A stretch of 64,000 bases of DNA from Lineolata rhizophorae (Eukaryota; Ascomycota; Dothideomycetes; Lineolatales; Lineolataceae). Made by a program: the position numbers and the translations under genes. Below the pieces are notes generated by a model. It was given only the letters and a program-made list of their open reading frames with translations. It was not told where the DNA came from and made no database searches. This document shows positions 42,790-51,880 of this stretch, one piece after another. Numbering within the stretch: the stretch's first letter is position 1; each line of letters opens with the position of its first letter. The stretch lies in NCBI GenBank assembly GCA_010093515.1, contig MU001699.1:86308-150307 (forward strand), given 5' to 3'.

Positions 42790-45700
42790 GGTTGTTGGGG
42801 GTGGCGGTGGGGTTGGGGTTCCATTCAACTGGGAAGGGGGATGGAGGGGCCCTGGGTGTGTTTTGCGTGGTAGAAGGGAGAACGAAGGTCGAGGGCGGTA
42901 TCGATGAGGTTCACTCTGTATGTATGTAGATAGGGCTTGTTGATAAGGTGTCAGACGAAGGATGTCGGCGTTGCAGAGAGCGGTCGGGGCGAACGCGGTT
43001 GACGCGGCGGTGGTCGGGACACGTAAAGGGAAGATGTTGGGATAAGGTTGAGACGATGCTTTGGAATGCCTACCTGGGCGGTGGCGGTGTCCACAAGTAG
43101 GTATGCCAGACGCAAGGGAGATCTTCCAGGGGGGGGGAAGGATTATAAGGCGCGGTGGGTATCGACTGGAGTGATTATGATTTTTTTGTGCGGGTAGCAA
43201 GTACGCAGGGCATGCAGGAAGGCAGTGAGGTGGCTGTCCGCTCACAGGCCGAAGCGCGACGTTGCCGCCGTGCTCATGCAGCTGTTGCGTGGCAGGACGG
43301 GCGAATCCAGCTGTTCGAGGCAGGCCGGGGCGGACATGAAGGGAAGCAGTTTCGAGCCCGGAAGAGCTCCCCGCGTTGGTTTGTTTTCTTTTGGGCTTTT
43401 GGGGGGGCCTTTTGTCTCGAGGCTGGGGGGAAAAAAGAATAAAAAAAAAAAAGAAGAGAAGGAAGTGGTAAGGGCGCGGGAAAGGCGAAGGCGTGGGAGA
43501 GAATGTGGGTGGGAAGACGGGGAGTGAGTGAACGGCGCGGGCACACGAGTGAGGCCAGTGAACGGGGAATGGGGGCGGCGGGCGGGCGCAAGAGCGACTC
43601 CAGCCGGTCCGCCGGGGGGCGCAGGCGATTGGCTGGCCGGCCCGGCGTCAGGCATGCGCGGGTAGGGCCGCGCGGGATGAGGGCGACGAGGCGTGTGCGT
43701 GTGCGTGTGCGATAAGCACCTCCTCCTCGCCCTGCCCCCCCCGGGCCTTGTCGTGTGCGCAGCAGTCCTGGCCGCTTGCATCAGGGCTGCATCGGGCCCG
43801 GCAGCGACAGCCCAACCGCCGGCCGTCGGCTTAGGCATACCACTATGTCGTTATTACGGCCGCGGCGTCTTCCCCAGACGAGAAGGTTGCTGTTCGCCTT
43901 GGGCCGGGGCCCTCCCCGCGTCGACGTCACGGCCGGAAGCAGCGCGCAGCTGAGAGCATCGCGTGCCCGCCAAGTCATCCGGGCTGGCTGGCCTCATGTG
44001 GTGTCGTCGCCCAGCCCACGCTGGGCCCCGTGCCGGGCTTGTTTCGCAGCAGCCCCTATCCAGGGCCGCCCGGCCCCCTCGAAAACAAAAGACGGCCCAA
44101 GCCACGCCTCTCTGCGACGCCGCTCCACGACGCACCTACGACGAGCATGCTACATACCCTACGTACCGCGCATGTGTGGGCGCGTGTGCCTGGCAGACCT
44201 GCGGGCGCCGGGCCCGGCTGCGAGCGACCCTGCATCGGCCCCGGCGCGGCGGCATCACGTAAAACAAAGCGCCCGACCGGATTGGCCCGGCGCCCCACGG
44301 CCCCCGTCCGGCCGTCCATCCGCCCGCTGACTCGCCCGCCTGCTACGACGTAGGTGCTACGGCAAAAGGCGGGATCCCTGGAGGCGACGATGACGCGCCG
44401 GGCGGGTCCGCGCGCCCGGAAAAGGGAGAGGGCGTGGCAACCCACCGGAGCAGTCCTAGACACACGCTGTGGTGGGCGGGCGACCGACCGACGTGGCATT
44501 CCTCGCCCTTTCTGCCTACCTGGCATGTACGCATGTACCTAGTATGTTGTGCCCGCTCGGCCCGCGCCCGCGGCAATAATCGCTCAGCACCCCCAAGGCC
44601 CCCCCCATCTCGACCGGCGGGGCGCACGGCGCGGGTGCGGCGGAGACGGCGCCAGAAACACGCAAAAAACAAAGGGCTCGCCGCGGTCCAGCCGGGGCGA
44701 GAAGGCGCTCGGCATGCCGAGCCGCCAATCACGCCGGGGGAGGGCGGCGCGGCACGGCATCGTCTCGACGCGGCGTCGCCCTCTCACGGCCCGCATGCTT
44801 ATCGCCAGAACGCCGCGCCGTCTCGCCGCCGGGGTGTGTACTACCCACGTACTACGTAGGTAGGTATAGGTAGCGTGCAGCCGGAGCGATAGCCTCACCC
44901 ACCATGGCTTTACATAGGTGCTTCCCCGGACTTTTCGACTGCCTGGGGCTGGGGGTGGCTGCACCCCGCAAAAGCCTCCTTTCCAGAGATCGGCCCTTCC
45001 CCCCCCAGGATATCCCGGGGTTGTGTGTGTGCGAGAGAGAGAGAGAGAGAGTGAGAGAGCCACCCCGCAACTGCATTTCTCGACGCACGCCGAATGCGGA
45101 TACGTCGGGGCAGCCTGTCGTGTCCGCGGGATTGATAAGAGCACGCTCTCGCGCACGGGTTAGCTAGGCCGCGCATGCTGACGCCCGAGGCCAACGGCGG
45201 CCCTGCTGTGTGAGGGTTTTCCCGCGCGACCGCGGAAAGCGCAGAGCGCCTACTCGTCGGACACCGCCTGAAGAGCAGGCAAGGCGCCGGTGAGCCGGCC
45301 GGCAACTGCGCACACATGCCATCTCGTATATCAGCGCTCTGTGTGTGTGTGTGCGCGCCCGCCCCGCTCTCGTGATTCTTTTACCTATTCGGCATGGAGA
45401 GGAAGCGCTTCCGTAGCGCGGCGGCAGAGCGTCGCGTCAACCGTACAGACATACATACAACCTTATCGAGAGCCGCCGGCCGACGATAGGGGGCCAAGTC
45501 CGGCTCCGTCCCGGGACGGCGTCGGCGTCGGCGCGACTTCGGGCCATCGGCCATGCCGTACGCAGCAGCCGTTGCGTATCCCTTCCATCACCGCTCTCCG
45601 GCTTGCTCTCCATTACGGCCTCTCCGGTAGGTGTTGGGTCGGCCTCGCACGCTGCGGGCAATTTCCCTCTCAAATCTTGGCCGCGCTGCCACCTATGTAG

Positions 45701-46052
45701 CATATACTACGTGCGTACGTAGCACACGCGATGTTACTGCCGGGCGCGCGCTTGTCGACGAAGCTCGCCGGCGGGCCAAAGGGCCCTGGCGCCGTAATTG
45801 CGGTTACGCATCACAAATCGCATCCGGAGCCGGAATTTTCGCTCAGGCCACGGTTACATAACCACGCGATGCGTTTATAGTGCAGGTAGGTGCGCGCGTT
45901 GCTCTTAAAGTCTGGGATACATCTCATATACCAGGTTGCCAACTCTCACTTCCACGTTGCCTGCTTCCTCCCATATCCGCTTCTTTTTTTCATTCCCCTT
46001 TTCTTTTCTTTTCTTGTCCTTTCTTTTCTCTCCTCCCCCTCCACTCACCCCC
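42790..46052. other. 3.3-kb GC-rich intergenic region
   Basis: It lies between the start of the 733-aa gene (-) and the 3' end of the double-CMD gene (-). The left ~450 bp should be the 733-aa leader. The rest is very GC-rich with many biased open frames on both strands, none protein-like. A GA run lies at 45,033-45,058, a GT run near 45,340, and a pyrimidine tract of CTTTT units at 45,985-46,040. Paired ACGTAGGTA strings occur near 44,850 and 45,710. Confidence 0.45.
45033..45058. repeat. GA microsatellite
   Basis: An almost uninterrupted GA repeat with one T interruption. Confidence 0.85.
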
Positions 46053-46847
46053 TCACGCCTCCGCATGCCTCTCCACCTCCTCGAGCACAATCTGCGCGCT
46101 CGCCGTGAACGTGTGCGCGCCCAACAAGCTCGCAATCTCCAGCACCTCGGCGACCTGCTCCCTGGTCGCGCCCAGGTCGAGCGCGTTGTGCATGTGCACC
46201 TTGAGCCCCGGCGCGTACAGGTGCGTGGCCGCGCAGTCGAAGGCGCAGTACACGAGCTCCTTGTACCGCGGCTCCAGCGGGCCCGTCTGCCACGGCAGGC
46301 TCGAGTACCGCACGTACCCCTCGAAGAACTCCGGGTCCAGCGCCAGGAACTCCTCCCAGAAGCCGTGCCAGTAGCCCCGGTTGGCCACGAAGTCGGCCTT
46401 GAGCCGCGCCCGGTACGGGTCCGTCGCCGTCGCCGTCTTGTCCTCCTCCGCCGCGCCTTCCCCCGGCACCGCCTCCCCCCGCTCCCGCAGCACCTGCATC
46501 AGCAGCGGCACGCCGACGTTGCAGGCGTGGATGCCGAGCGTGCTGGTCAGCTCGAGCGTCTCGACGACCTCGGCGGGGGAGGCGCCGGCGCGCAGGGCGG
46601 CGCGGACGTGGGCGCGGACGCCGGGCACGTGCAGGTGGGTGGCGGCGGCGCACACGGCCAGGTGGACGAGCTCCTGCACCTTGGCCGGCAGGTGGCGCCG
46701 CGTCGCCGGCACCGCCCGCCACGCCACGTACGCGCCGAAGTAGGCCGGGTCGAGCTGCAGGACCGAGGCCCACGCGGGGCTCCAGACGCCGCCGAGGGAT
46801 TCGAAGCGGGCTTTGAGGGCGTGTTGGTCGGCGGTTAGGGCTGTCAT
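46053..46847 (-). CDS. Carboxymuconolactone-decarboxylase-family protein, two CMD domains
   Basis: Intronless 264-aa protein with two AhpD/CMD-like halves. Half one has KVQELVHLAVCAAATHLHVP, then VRAHVRAALRAGASPAEVVE and TSTLGIHACNVG. Half two has RYKELVYCAFDCAATHLYAP, then LKVHMHNALDLGATREQVAE and ASLLGAHTF. These alpha-helical proteins are decarboxylases or peroxidase-like enzymes; the AhpD Cys-x2-Cys pair is not seen, so decarboxylase-type or unknown chemistry is favoured. The start is the ATG opening MTALTADQHALK. It lies head to head with the first 3-HIBADH-like gene across 564 bp, and is the left edge of the proposed catabolic cluster. A second, single-domain CMD gene lies at 55,235. 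Confidence 0.88.
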   Translation of the reverse strand: MTALTADQHALKARFESLGGVWSPAWASVLQLDPAYFGAYVAWRAVPATRRHLPAKVQELVHLAVCAAATHLHVPGVRAHVRAALRAGASPAEVVETLELTSTLGIHACNVGVPLLMQVLRERGEAVPGEGAAEEDKTATATDPYRARLKADFVANRGYWHGFWEEFLALDPEFFEGYVRYSSLPWQTGPLEPRYKELVYCAFDCAATHLYAPGLKVHMHNALDLGATREQVAEVLEIASLLGAHTFTASAQIVLEEVERHAEA

Positions 46848-47411
46848 GGTGGGTGGGAGGGAGGGGGTAAGAAAGGTAGGCGCTGTTTTAAAGACGAGAC
46901 GAGGAGAGTAGGTTGATGTTGAGGTAGGTAGGTAGGTAGGTAGGTAGGTGGTTTGCAACTGATAAGTGACTCGAGTGTTCAGCGTCTATGATAGCAACAT
47001 GAGAGCTTTCAAGGAGAAATTAAGTAAAACCACCCTAAGAGACTTCAATTGTTTAGCTTCTCCTATCCAAGGGCCTACAGTGGACGAATTCACTTGCCCC
47101 GCCATGCCCCACTTTCTACTGCCCCTCGCTCCCTTTTCCTTCTCCAAGGGTCCAAGTGCGGGGTAGCAATAACCGACGCAAGAGGGCCCTCTTCTCCAAT
47201 GCTGAGCCCGTCTTTCCGTGCTTTATTCTGGGAATGCACGGTTCCTGAGGACCTAACTTTGGTGCTGCATATACATAGCCGTAATCGCGTAGCGTGGCTT
47301 GGGACTTCTTTCTGTTGACATCAGTCTCGCATCTAGTCTTTTTGAGTGCTTAGACACACGACCGAGAAACCAACAGTGATTTCCGCTCCATCTCGTCTTC
47401 ACGTCACCAAG
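46848..47411. promoter_or_regulatory. Divergent promoter, CMD-1 / HIBADH-1
   Basis: It holds a GGTA microsatellite (46,923-46,949), two TTGGAG sites in reverse orientation (47,142-47,147 and 47,194-47,199) and one reverse copy of the cluster octamer CTACCCCG (47,159-47,166). The two site types lie within 60 bp of each other. Confidence 0.5.
46923..46949. repeat. GGTA tetranucleotide microsatellite
   Basis: About six consecutive GGTA units about 75 bp upstream of the CMD-1 start codon. Confidence 0.9.
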
Positions 47412-48617
47412 ATGACTTCGCCGGCAAAGACGGTCGCCTTCATTGGTGCGTGTGGCAACAGGGGAATTTCTTTTTCATCCCTACGCAAATTGTTATGCTC
47501 TGTTACCGCGGCGGCTAACAATGCAATTTGTAGGCCTTGGAGTCATGGGCTACCCCATGGCAGTGAATCTCCGGACCAAGATGCCCGCGGACCAGACGCT
47601 GCTCATCTGCGACGTGAGCAAGGACGCCATCGCGAGATTCCAGGCGCAAATGGCGGGCAAAGGGGCCGTCGAAGTCGTCGGTAGCGGGTTCGATGCCGTG
47701 GCCAAGGCGGTACGTGCGATCCAAGTTTGCACTCCTTTCGTAACTCAAGCCCCTCGCCCGGGGGAATGAAAGAAATAATCCCCCCTTTGTACTGACGCGC
47801 GCCCGCGTGCCCGGCCTATTCCTCCGAAAAGAACATGGTGATCACCATGCTACCGGACTCGTCGGCCGTCAAGAAAGTCTACCTGGACCCCAGCAACGGC
47901 ATCCTAGCGGGCGCCGTCGCCGCCGCCGCCCAGGCCGCCCCGCACCACAAGATCATCATGGAGTGCGGCACCATCGAGACGGCGACGATCCTGGAGGTGG
48001 CCAAGGCGGCCAAGGAGACGGCGGCGACGCTGGCGGCGGGCGCGGGGCTCGAATTCGTGGACGCGCCCGTGTCGGGCGGCCCGATGGGGGCGGAGAACGG
48101 CAGCCTGACGTTCATGGTAGGCGCGGACTCGGGGCCGGCGTTCGCGGCGGCGCGCGAGGTGCTGCGCACCATGGGGCTGCGCGACAGCGTGTTCCACTGC
48201 GGGCCCATCGGCGCAGGCACCGCCTTCAAGGTGATCAACAACTACCTGTCGGCCATCACGTCGCTGGCGGCGGCCGAGGCGCTCAACATCGGCGTCAAGA
48301 TGGGGCTCGACCCCGGCCTGCTGACGGACGTGATCAACGTCTCCGGCGGCCAGTGCTGGGTCACGAGCAAGAGCAACCCGGTGCCCGGCGTCCAGCCCAA
48401 CGTGCCGAGCTCGAGGGGGTACGAGGGCGGCTTCAGGATCGAGCTGTGCAGGAAGGTGCTGGGCATGGGGAGTCAGCTGGCCGACATGGTGGGCGCGAGG
48501 ACCATCCTCGATGCGCCGACGCTGAAGGCGTTTGATGAGGCGATTGCGGACGAGAGGTATAAAGGGAAGGACGCCAGGGTGGTGTATAAGTTTTTGAACG
48601 AGAGCGAGAGGAAGTGA
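47412..48617 (+). CDS. 3-hydroxyisobutyrate dehydrogenase-like enzyme (copy 1)
   Basis: NAD(P)-dependent beta-hydroxyacid dehydrogenase, 331 aa. Exons 47412-47445, 47534-47709 and 47832-48617 are joined in phases 1 and 0 (introns 88 and 122 nt). The Rossmann motif GLGVMGYPMAVNL is interrupted by the first intron. VITMLP follows the second. The family catalytic elements are DAPVSGGPMG and GTAFKVINNYLSA (catalytic Lys in the K-x-x-N-N pattern). The C-terminal domain ends GKDARVVYKFLNESE. Relatives oxidise 3-hydroxyisobutyrate, tartronate semialdehyde or other beta-hydroxyacids; the substrate cannot be assigned. It is paired with the divergent CMD-1 gene and convergent with MBL-1. Copy 2 lies at 56,320-57,369. 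Confidence 0.92.
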
Positions 48618-49033
48618 GTTCTTGGGCCTAGCTTGTAGGAAGCAGGGACACGATGGGTAGATAGATGGCTGGGAGTCCCGAAATTGAACTGCATGTATAT
48701 AGGTTTGGATGTAGACTTATTCATCGATAGTCTTGGAGCAGTTGGTCGTCGACTTAATTTGCCTAAAGGGAACAATAGAGTGGGTTTTGGTTTGTGAACT
48801 TATTCTACGTGCTTTGTCCTACTTGCAGGAGCACAAGCTGTGTCTATTGCCGTATCGCTCATCAATGACTTCAATACAATCATGGTGGACCACATTTTTT
48901 TTATTTTTTTTTGGCGAACCTTACACTACTCTCGCATCTTATTTGTGCTCGAACTTGGGTGTATGATCAAGACATTCACCCAATCTATCTTCCACTCCTA
49001 ACTATATACAACATCAAAACATTCCAACAGATT
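48618..49033. other. Convergent intergenic region
   Basis: 416 bp between the 3' ends of HIBADH-1 (+) and MBL-1 (-). Expected to be 3' UTRs; nothing else seen. Confidence 0.5.
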
Positions 49034-50071
49034 CTACAACTTCCCCGGCCAAAATCTATCTCTATTCTTCTCCCTCCACACCTTATCATGCGCCACTATA
49101 ACCTCCATCTCCACGACTCCCGCGCCCTCCTCGACTACATCCGCGCTCCCCAACAACGACCGTATCCTCCCCACCGTATCCCTCGCCGCCTCCGTATCGA
49201 CATGCACGCTCCTCAACCCCCCATGTCCATCATCATACAACGCGATGCCCTTCTCGCCCGTCAGAATCCTCGGATCATGGCAGCAGTCCCCGCCCAAGAA
49301 GACCCACTTCCGCGGCCCGGTGCGCGCCAGCAAATTGACGTGCCCGTACAGGTGCCCCGGACTATCCACGACGAAGACGCTCCCGTCGCCAAACAGGTCG
49401 ACAACGGCGGGGAAGACGGCGCCGTCGCCCAGCGGGCGCCAGGCGTGCGCGGTGCGCCTGTCCGGCGGCGCCGCGCGCGCGGCGTCGTCGGCGCCGCGGC
49501 CCGGCACGGGCGGCAGCTCGCGCGTGCGCCCGGCCGGCACCTCGTCGCCGGCGAAGATGTCGCGCGGGTAGTGCGGCGGGGCGCCGTGCGCGAGCAGGTG
49601 CAGGGTGCCGGGGCCGACGACGAAGGCGGCGGCGGCGAAGTCGGCGGCCGTGCCGACGTGGTCCCAGTGGGCGTGGCTGAGCAGGACGACGTCGACGTCG
49701 GCGGCGGGGTCGAGGCCGCCGGCGCGCAGGCTGTCGCCGCAGTCGGGCGCCAGGACCGTGGGCTGCCGGTTCGCGATGTGGGCTTGCTGGGCCGGCGCGT
49801 ACTGCGTGAGGTCGCGCTTGAGGCCGAGGTCGAAGACCAGGTTCGTGAGGCCGCGGGCTGGGTTGTCGAGAGGGCTGGTGCTGGAGGACGTCGTGGTGGT
49901 GGAGCAGGGGTGGCGGATGAGGAAGGAAAGGGAGGGCACGGTGGCCCGGACGGTCTTGTCGGCGTCGGATATGAAGAGGTGCTCGGGGAGGGTGAGGTGG
50001 CCGGCGTCGAGGGCGGAGATGGTCACGTAGGTTTGGTTGGGGGAGGCGGCGGGGAGGACGACCTTGGGCAT
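49034..50071 (-). CDS. Metallo-beta-lactamase-fold hydrolase (copy 1), lactonase-like
   Basis: Intronless 345-aa zinc hydrolase. The two-metal site is visible: SHAHWDHVG near residue 135 (H-x-H-x-D-H), DSPGHLYGHVN near 240, and GGDCCHDPR near 262, with a last His in VIVAHDKVW. Upstream are [12 protein letters not shown] and LVFDLGLKRDL, the usual opening strands. The layout is that of fungal MBL proteins related to lactonases and lactamases, which open cyclic esters or amides; the actual substrate is unknown. An Ala/Arg/Pro-rich insert (GRGADDAARAAPPDRR) lies in the middle. It shares a 459-bp divergent promoter with the alcohol dehydrogenase. Copy 2 lies at 58,069-59,383. Confidence 0.9.
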   Translation of the reverse strand: MPKVVLPAASPNQTYVTISALDAGHLTLPEHLFISDADKTVRATVPSLSFLIRHPCSTTTTSSSTSPLDNPARGLTNLVFDLGLKRDLTQYAPAQQAHIANRQPTVLAPDCGDSLRAGGLDPAADVDVVLLSHAHWDHVGTAADFAAAAFVVGPGTLHLLAHGAPPHYPRDIFAGDEVPAGRTRELPPVPGRGADDAARAAPPDRRTAHAWRPLGDGAVFPAVVDLFGDGSVFVVDSPGHLYGHVNLLARTGPRKWVFLGGDCCHDPRILTGEKGIALYDDGHGGLRSVHVDTEAARDTVGRIRSLLGSADVVEEGAGVVEMEVIVAHDKVWREKNRDRFWPGKL

Positions 50072-50530
50072 TTTGGGGGTTGGAATTGGAACAATTGCCC
50101 GCTTACAGTAGGTATCTTTACTTTGACGACTGCACTTACGGTTTGGAGTGCTTTAGATATTCTCGCGATAGTATCTTGTTTTACACACATGCACTTGCAA
50201 CCAACGAGTCCCGTGACGGCGCGTGGTCCATCACTTGTCCTCAGATAGCCTCGGTTGGGGAAGGCCGTTGGAGAACCCCACCACCATGTATGTACACCAG
50301 CCCCGCATCGCGTGCCCCATTCCGACGCCCCAGCCGCGATGCCGTTATTTCCGCCGCGCCCCATTGGGCCAAGCTTGGTGTTCGCTCAGCCTTCAAGGGT
50401 CTTCCAATGCATCACTCCGGCCACTCAACAACAGAGCTCCCAATTGACTAAACCAACCAATTTCACTCCGCGAAACAAACCTCGCACTCAACACCACCGA
50501 ACCCACCTCCTCCACCGCGGCCTCTCCGCC
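50072..50530. promoter_or_regulatory. Divergent promoter, MBL-1 / alcohol dehydrogenase
   Basis: 459 bp. Three TTGGRG sites: TTGGGG at 50,073-50,078 (just upstream of the MBL-1 ATG), TTGGGG at 50,255-50,260 and TTGGAG at 50,268-50,273. The last two lie 13 bp apart, start to start, in the same orientation. The octamer CTACCCCG was not seen here. Confidence 0.5.
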
Positions 50531-51664
50531 ATGGCTCCACCCACAATGTCAACGACAGAAATCCCCTCCACAATGCGCGCTCAATTCCTCGACTCGTACA
50601 ACGCCCCCTTCGCCCTGCGCACCGCCCCCGTCCCCGCGCCCACCGACCCCCACGACCTCCTCATCAAAGTCGACGCCGCCTCCTACTGCCACACGGACGC
50701 GGTGCTCGCCGCGGGCGCCATGCCGCCGCACCCGCCGGCCTTCCCGCACGTCTGCAGCCACGAGTTCGCCGGCACCATCGTGCGCGCCGGCCCGGCCGCG
50801 CCGGCCGACCTGCAGCCCGGCGTACCCGTCGGCGTCCCCGGCCGCTCGCTGCACCCCTGCGGCACCTGCTTCGAGTGCGCGGCCAGCCCGCGCTTCGACG
50901 CCGATCCGCCCGGCTACTCGGTGGACTGCCCCAGCGCGAGCAACAACGGCATCAGCGCCCACGGCGGCTTCCGCGAGTACGCCGTCGTGGACGCGCGGCA
51001 GGTGGCGCCGGTGCCGCCGGCGTTGAGCCCCGTCGAGACGGCGCCGCTCATGTGCGCCGGCGTCACGGTTTACGCGGCGATCCTGAAGAGCGGGGTTAGG
51101 AAGGGGCAGAGGCTCGGCATCATGGGGTGTGGGGGCGGGCTGGGGCATTTGGGTCTGCAGTTCGCGACGAAGATGGGGCTGAGGGTCACGGGCGTGGATG
51201 CGGCGGATGGGCCGCTGGCGCTGGCGAAGGGGTTGGACACAGGGGCCGACGTAGTGGATGCGCGGAAGGAGAAGGCGGAGGAGGTGAGGAGGAGGCTTGG
51301 GAAGGAGGATGGGAAGGAGCTGTTGGGCGAGATGGGGTTGGATGCTGTCATTATTCTGCCCGAGAGCCAGCAGGCATTTGATTATGGCGTAGACATGCTG
51401 AAGAATCATGCTAAGTGCGTAGTCGTGTCGTTTCCGCAGAAGGGGTTCCAAGTGTCAGCGTTCTCGGTGGTATTTAGGGATATTACTGTCGTGGGAAGCT
51501 TAGTTGGGAGCAATAAGACGCTGAGAGAGATGCTGGCGTTTGCGGCGGAACACAACGTTAAGGCGGTACTGAGAACGTACCCCCTGTCGAAACTGAATGA
51601 GTTGGTGGAAGAGTACCACAAAGGCTCCGGAGGGAAATTGGTGGTCGACATGTCGCTAGAATAA
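50531..51664 (+). CDS. Zinc-dependent alcohol dehydrogenase (MDR family)
   Basis: Intronless 377-aa medium-chain dehydrogenase that interconverts an alcohol and an aldehyde with NAD(P). Catalytic-zinc ligands are visible: Cys53 in ASYCHTD, His77-Glu78 in SHEFAG, and a Cys in LMCAGVTVY. The structural-zinc loop CGTCFEC plus a later Cys (YSVDCP) is present. The cofactor motif GIMGCGGGLGHLGLQ and an acidic strand end (VTGVDAADG) point to NAD. The C-terminus is normal (GGKLVVDMSLE). Start choice: the ATG opening MAPPTMSTTE has a good context (GCCATGG); later ATGs at codons 6 and 15 are possible. It sits at the centre of the cluster, with MBL-1 on one side and the regulator on the other. Confidence 0.92.
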   Translation: MAPPTMSTTEIPSTMRAQFLDSYNAPFALRTAPVPAPTDPHDLLIKVDAASYCHTDAVLAAGAMPPHPPAFPHVCSHEFAGTIVRAGPAAPADLQPGVPVGVPGRSLHPCGTCFECAASPRFDADPPGYSVDCPSASNNGISAHGGFREYAVVDARQVAPVPPALSPVETAPLMCAGVTVYAAILKSGVRKGQRLGIMGCGGGLGHLGLQFATKMGLRVTGVDAADGPLALAKGLDTGADVVDARKEKAEEVRRRLGKEDGKELLGEMGLDAVIILPESQQAFDYGVDMLKNHAKCVVVSFPQKGFQVSAFSVVFRDITVVGSLVGSNKTLREMLAFAAEHNVKAVLRTYPLSKLNELVEEYHKGSGGKLVVDMSLE

Positions 51665-51880
51665 TAAGGGGCTGAAGAAATGCATCTCAAAAATCGTTAG
51701 CGTAATGAACGTCTCGGATCGTGCTATGTACAAAGTAGTACCCAATACAGTCTCCTACATGTCAAAATGCGCCTACAGTCCGGCCTTTCGCACAACTAGT
51801 GGTATAGCCAAGCCTAGTCAGCGATATTAGAAGCCCAAATAACGAAAATGACCCCCTCCAATTAGCTCCAGAACCTACCC

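Noticed and set aside
40120-42873. 917-codon open frame on the plus strand opposite the 733-aa gene
   Set aside because: Its peptide is an Arg/Ala/Pro-rich mixture produced by GC-biased codons and triplet repeats read in reverse. The minus-strand frame has the constrained C-terminal motif.
42790-43245. Extension of the 733-aa protein upstream to 43,245
   Set aside because: The frame is open but has no ATG before 42,789 and the peptide looks like translated leader.
43250-46050. Small genes in the GC-rich intergenic DNA
   Set aside because: All open frames are Arg/Pro/Ala-rich on both strands alike, with no splice-supported or domain-bearing candidate.
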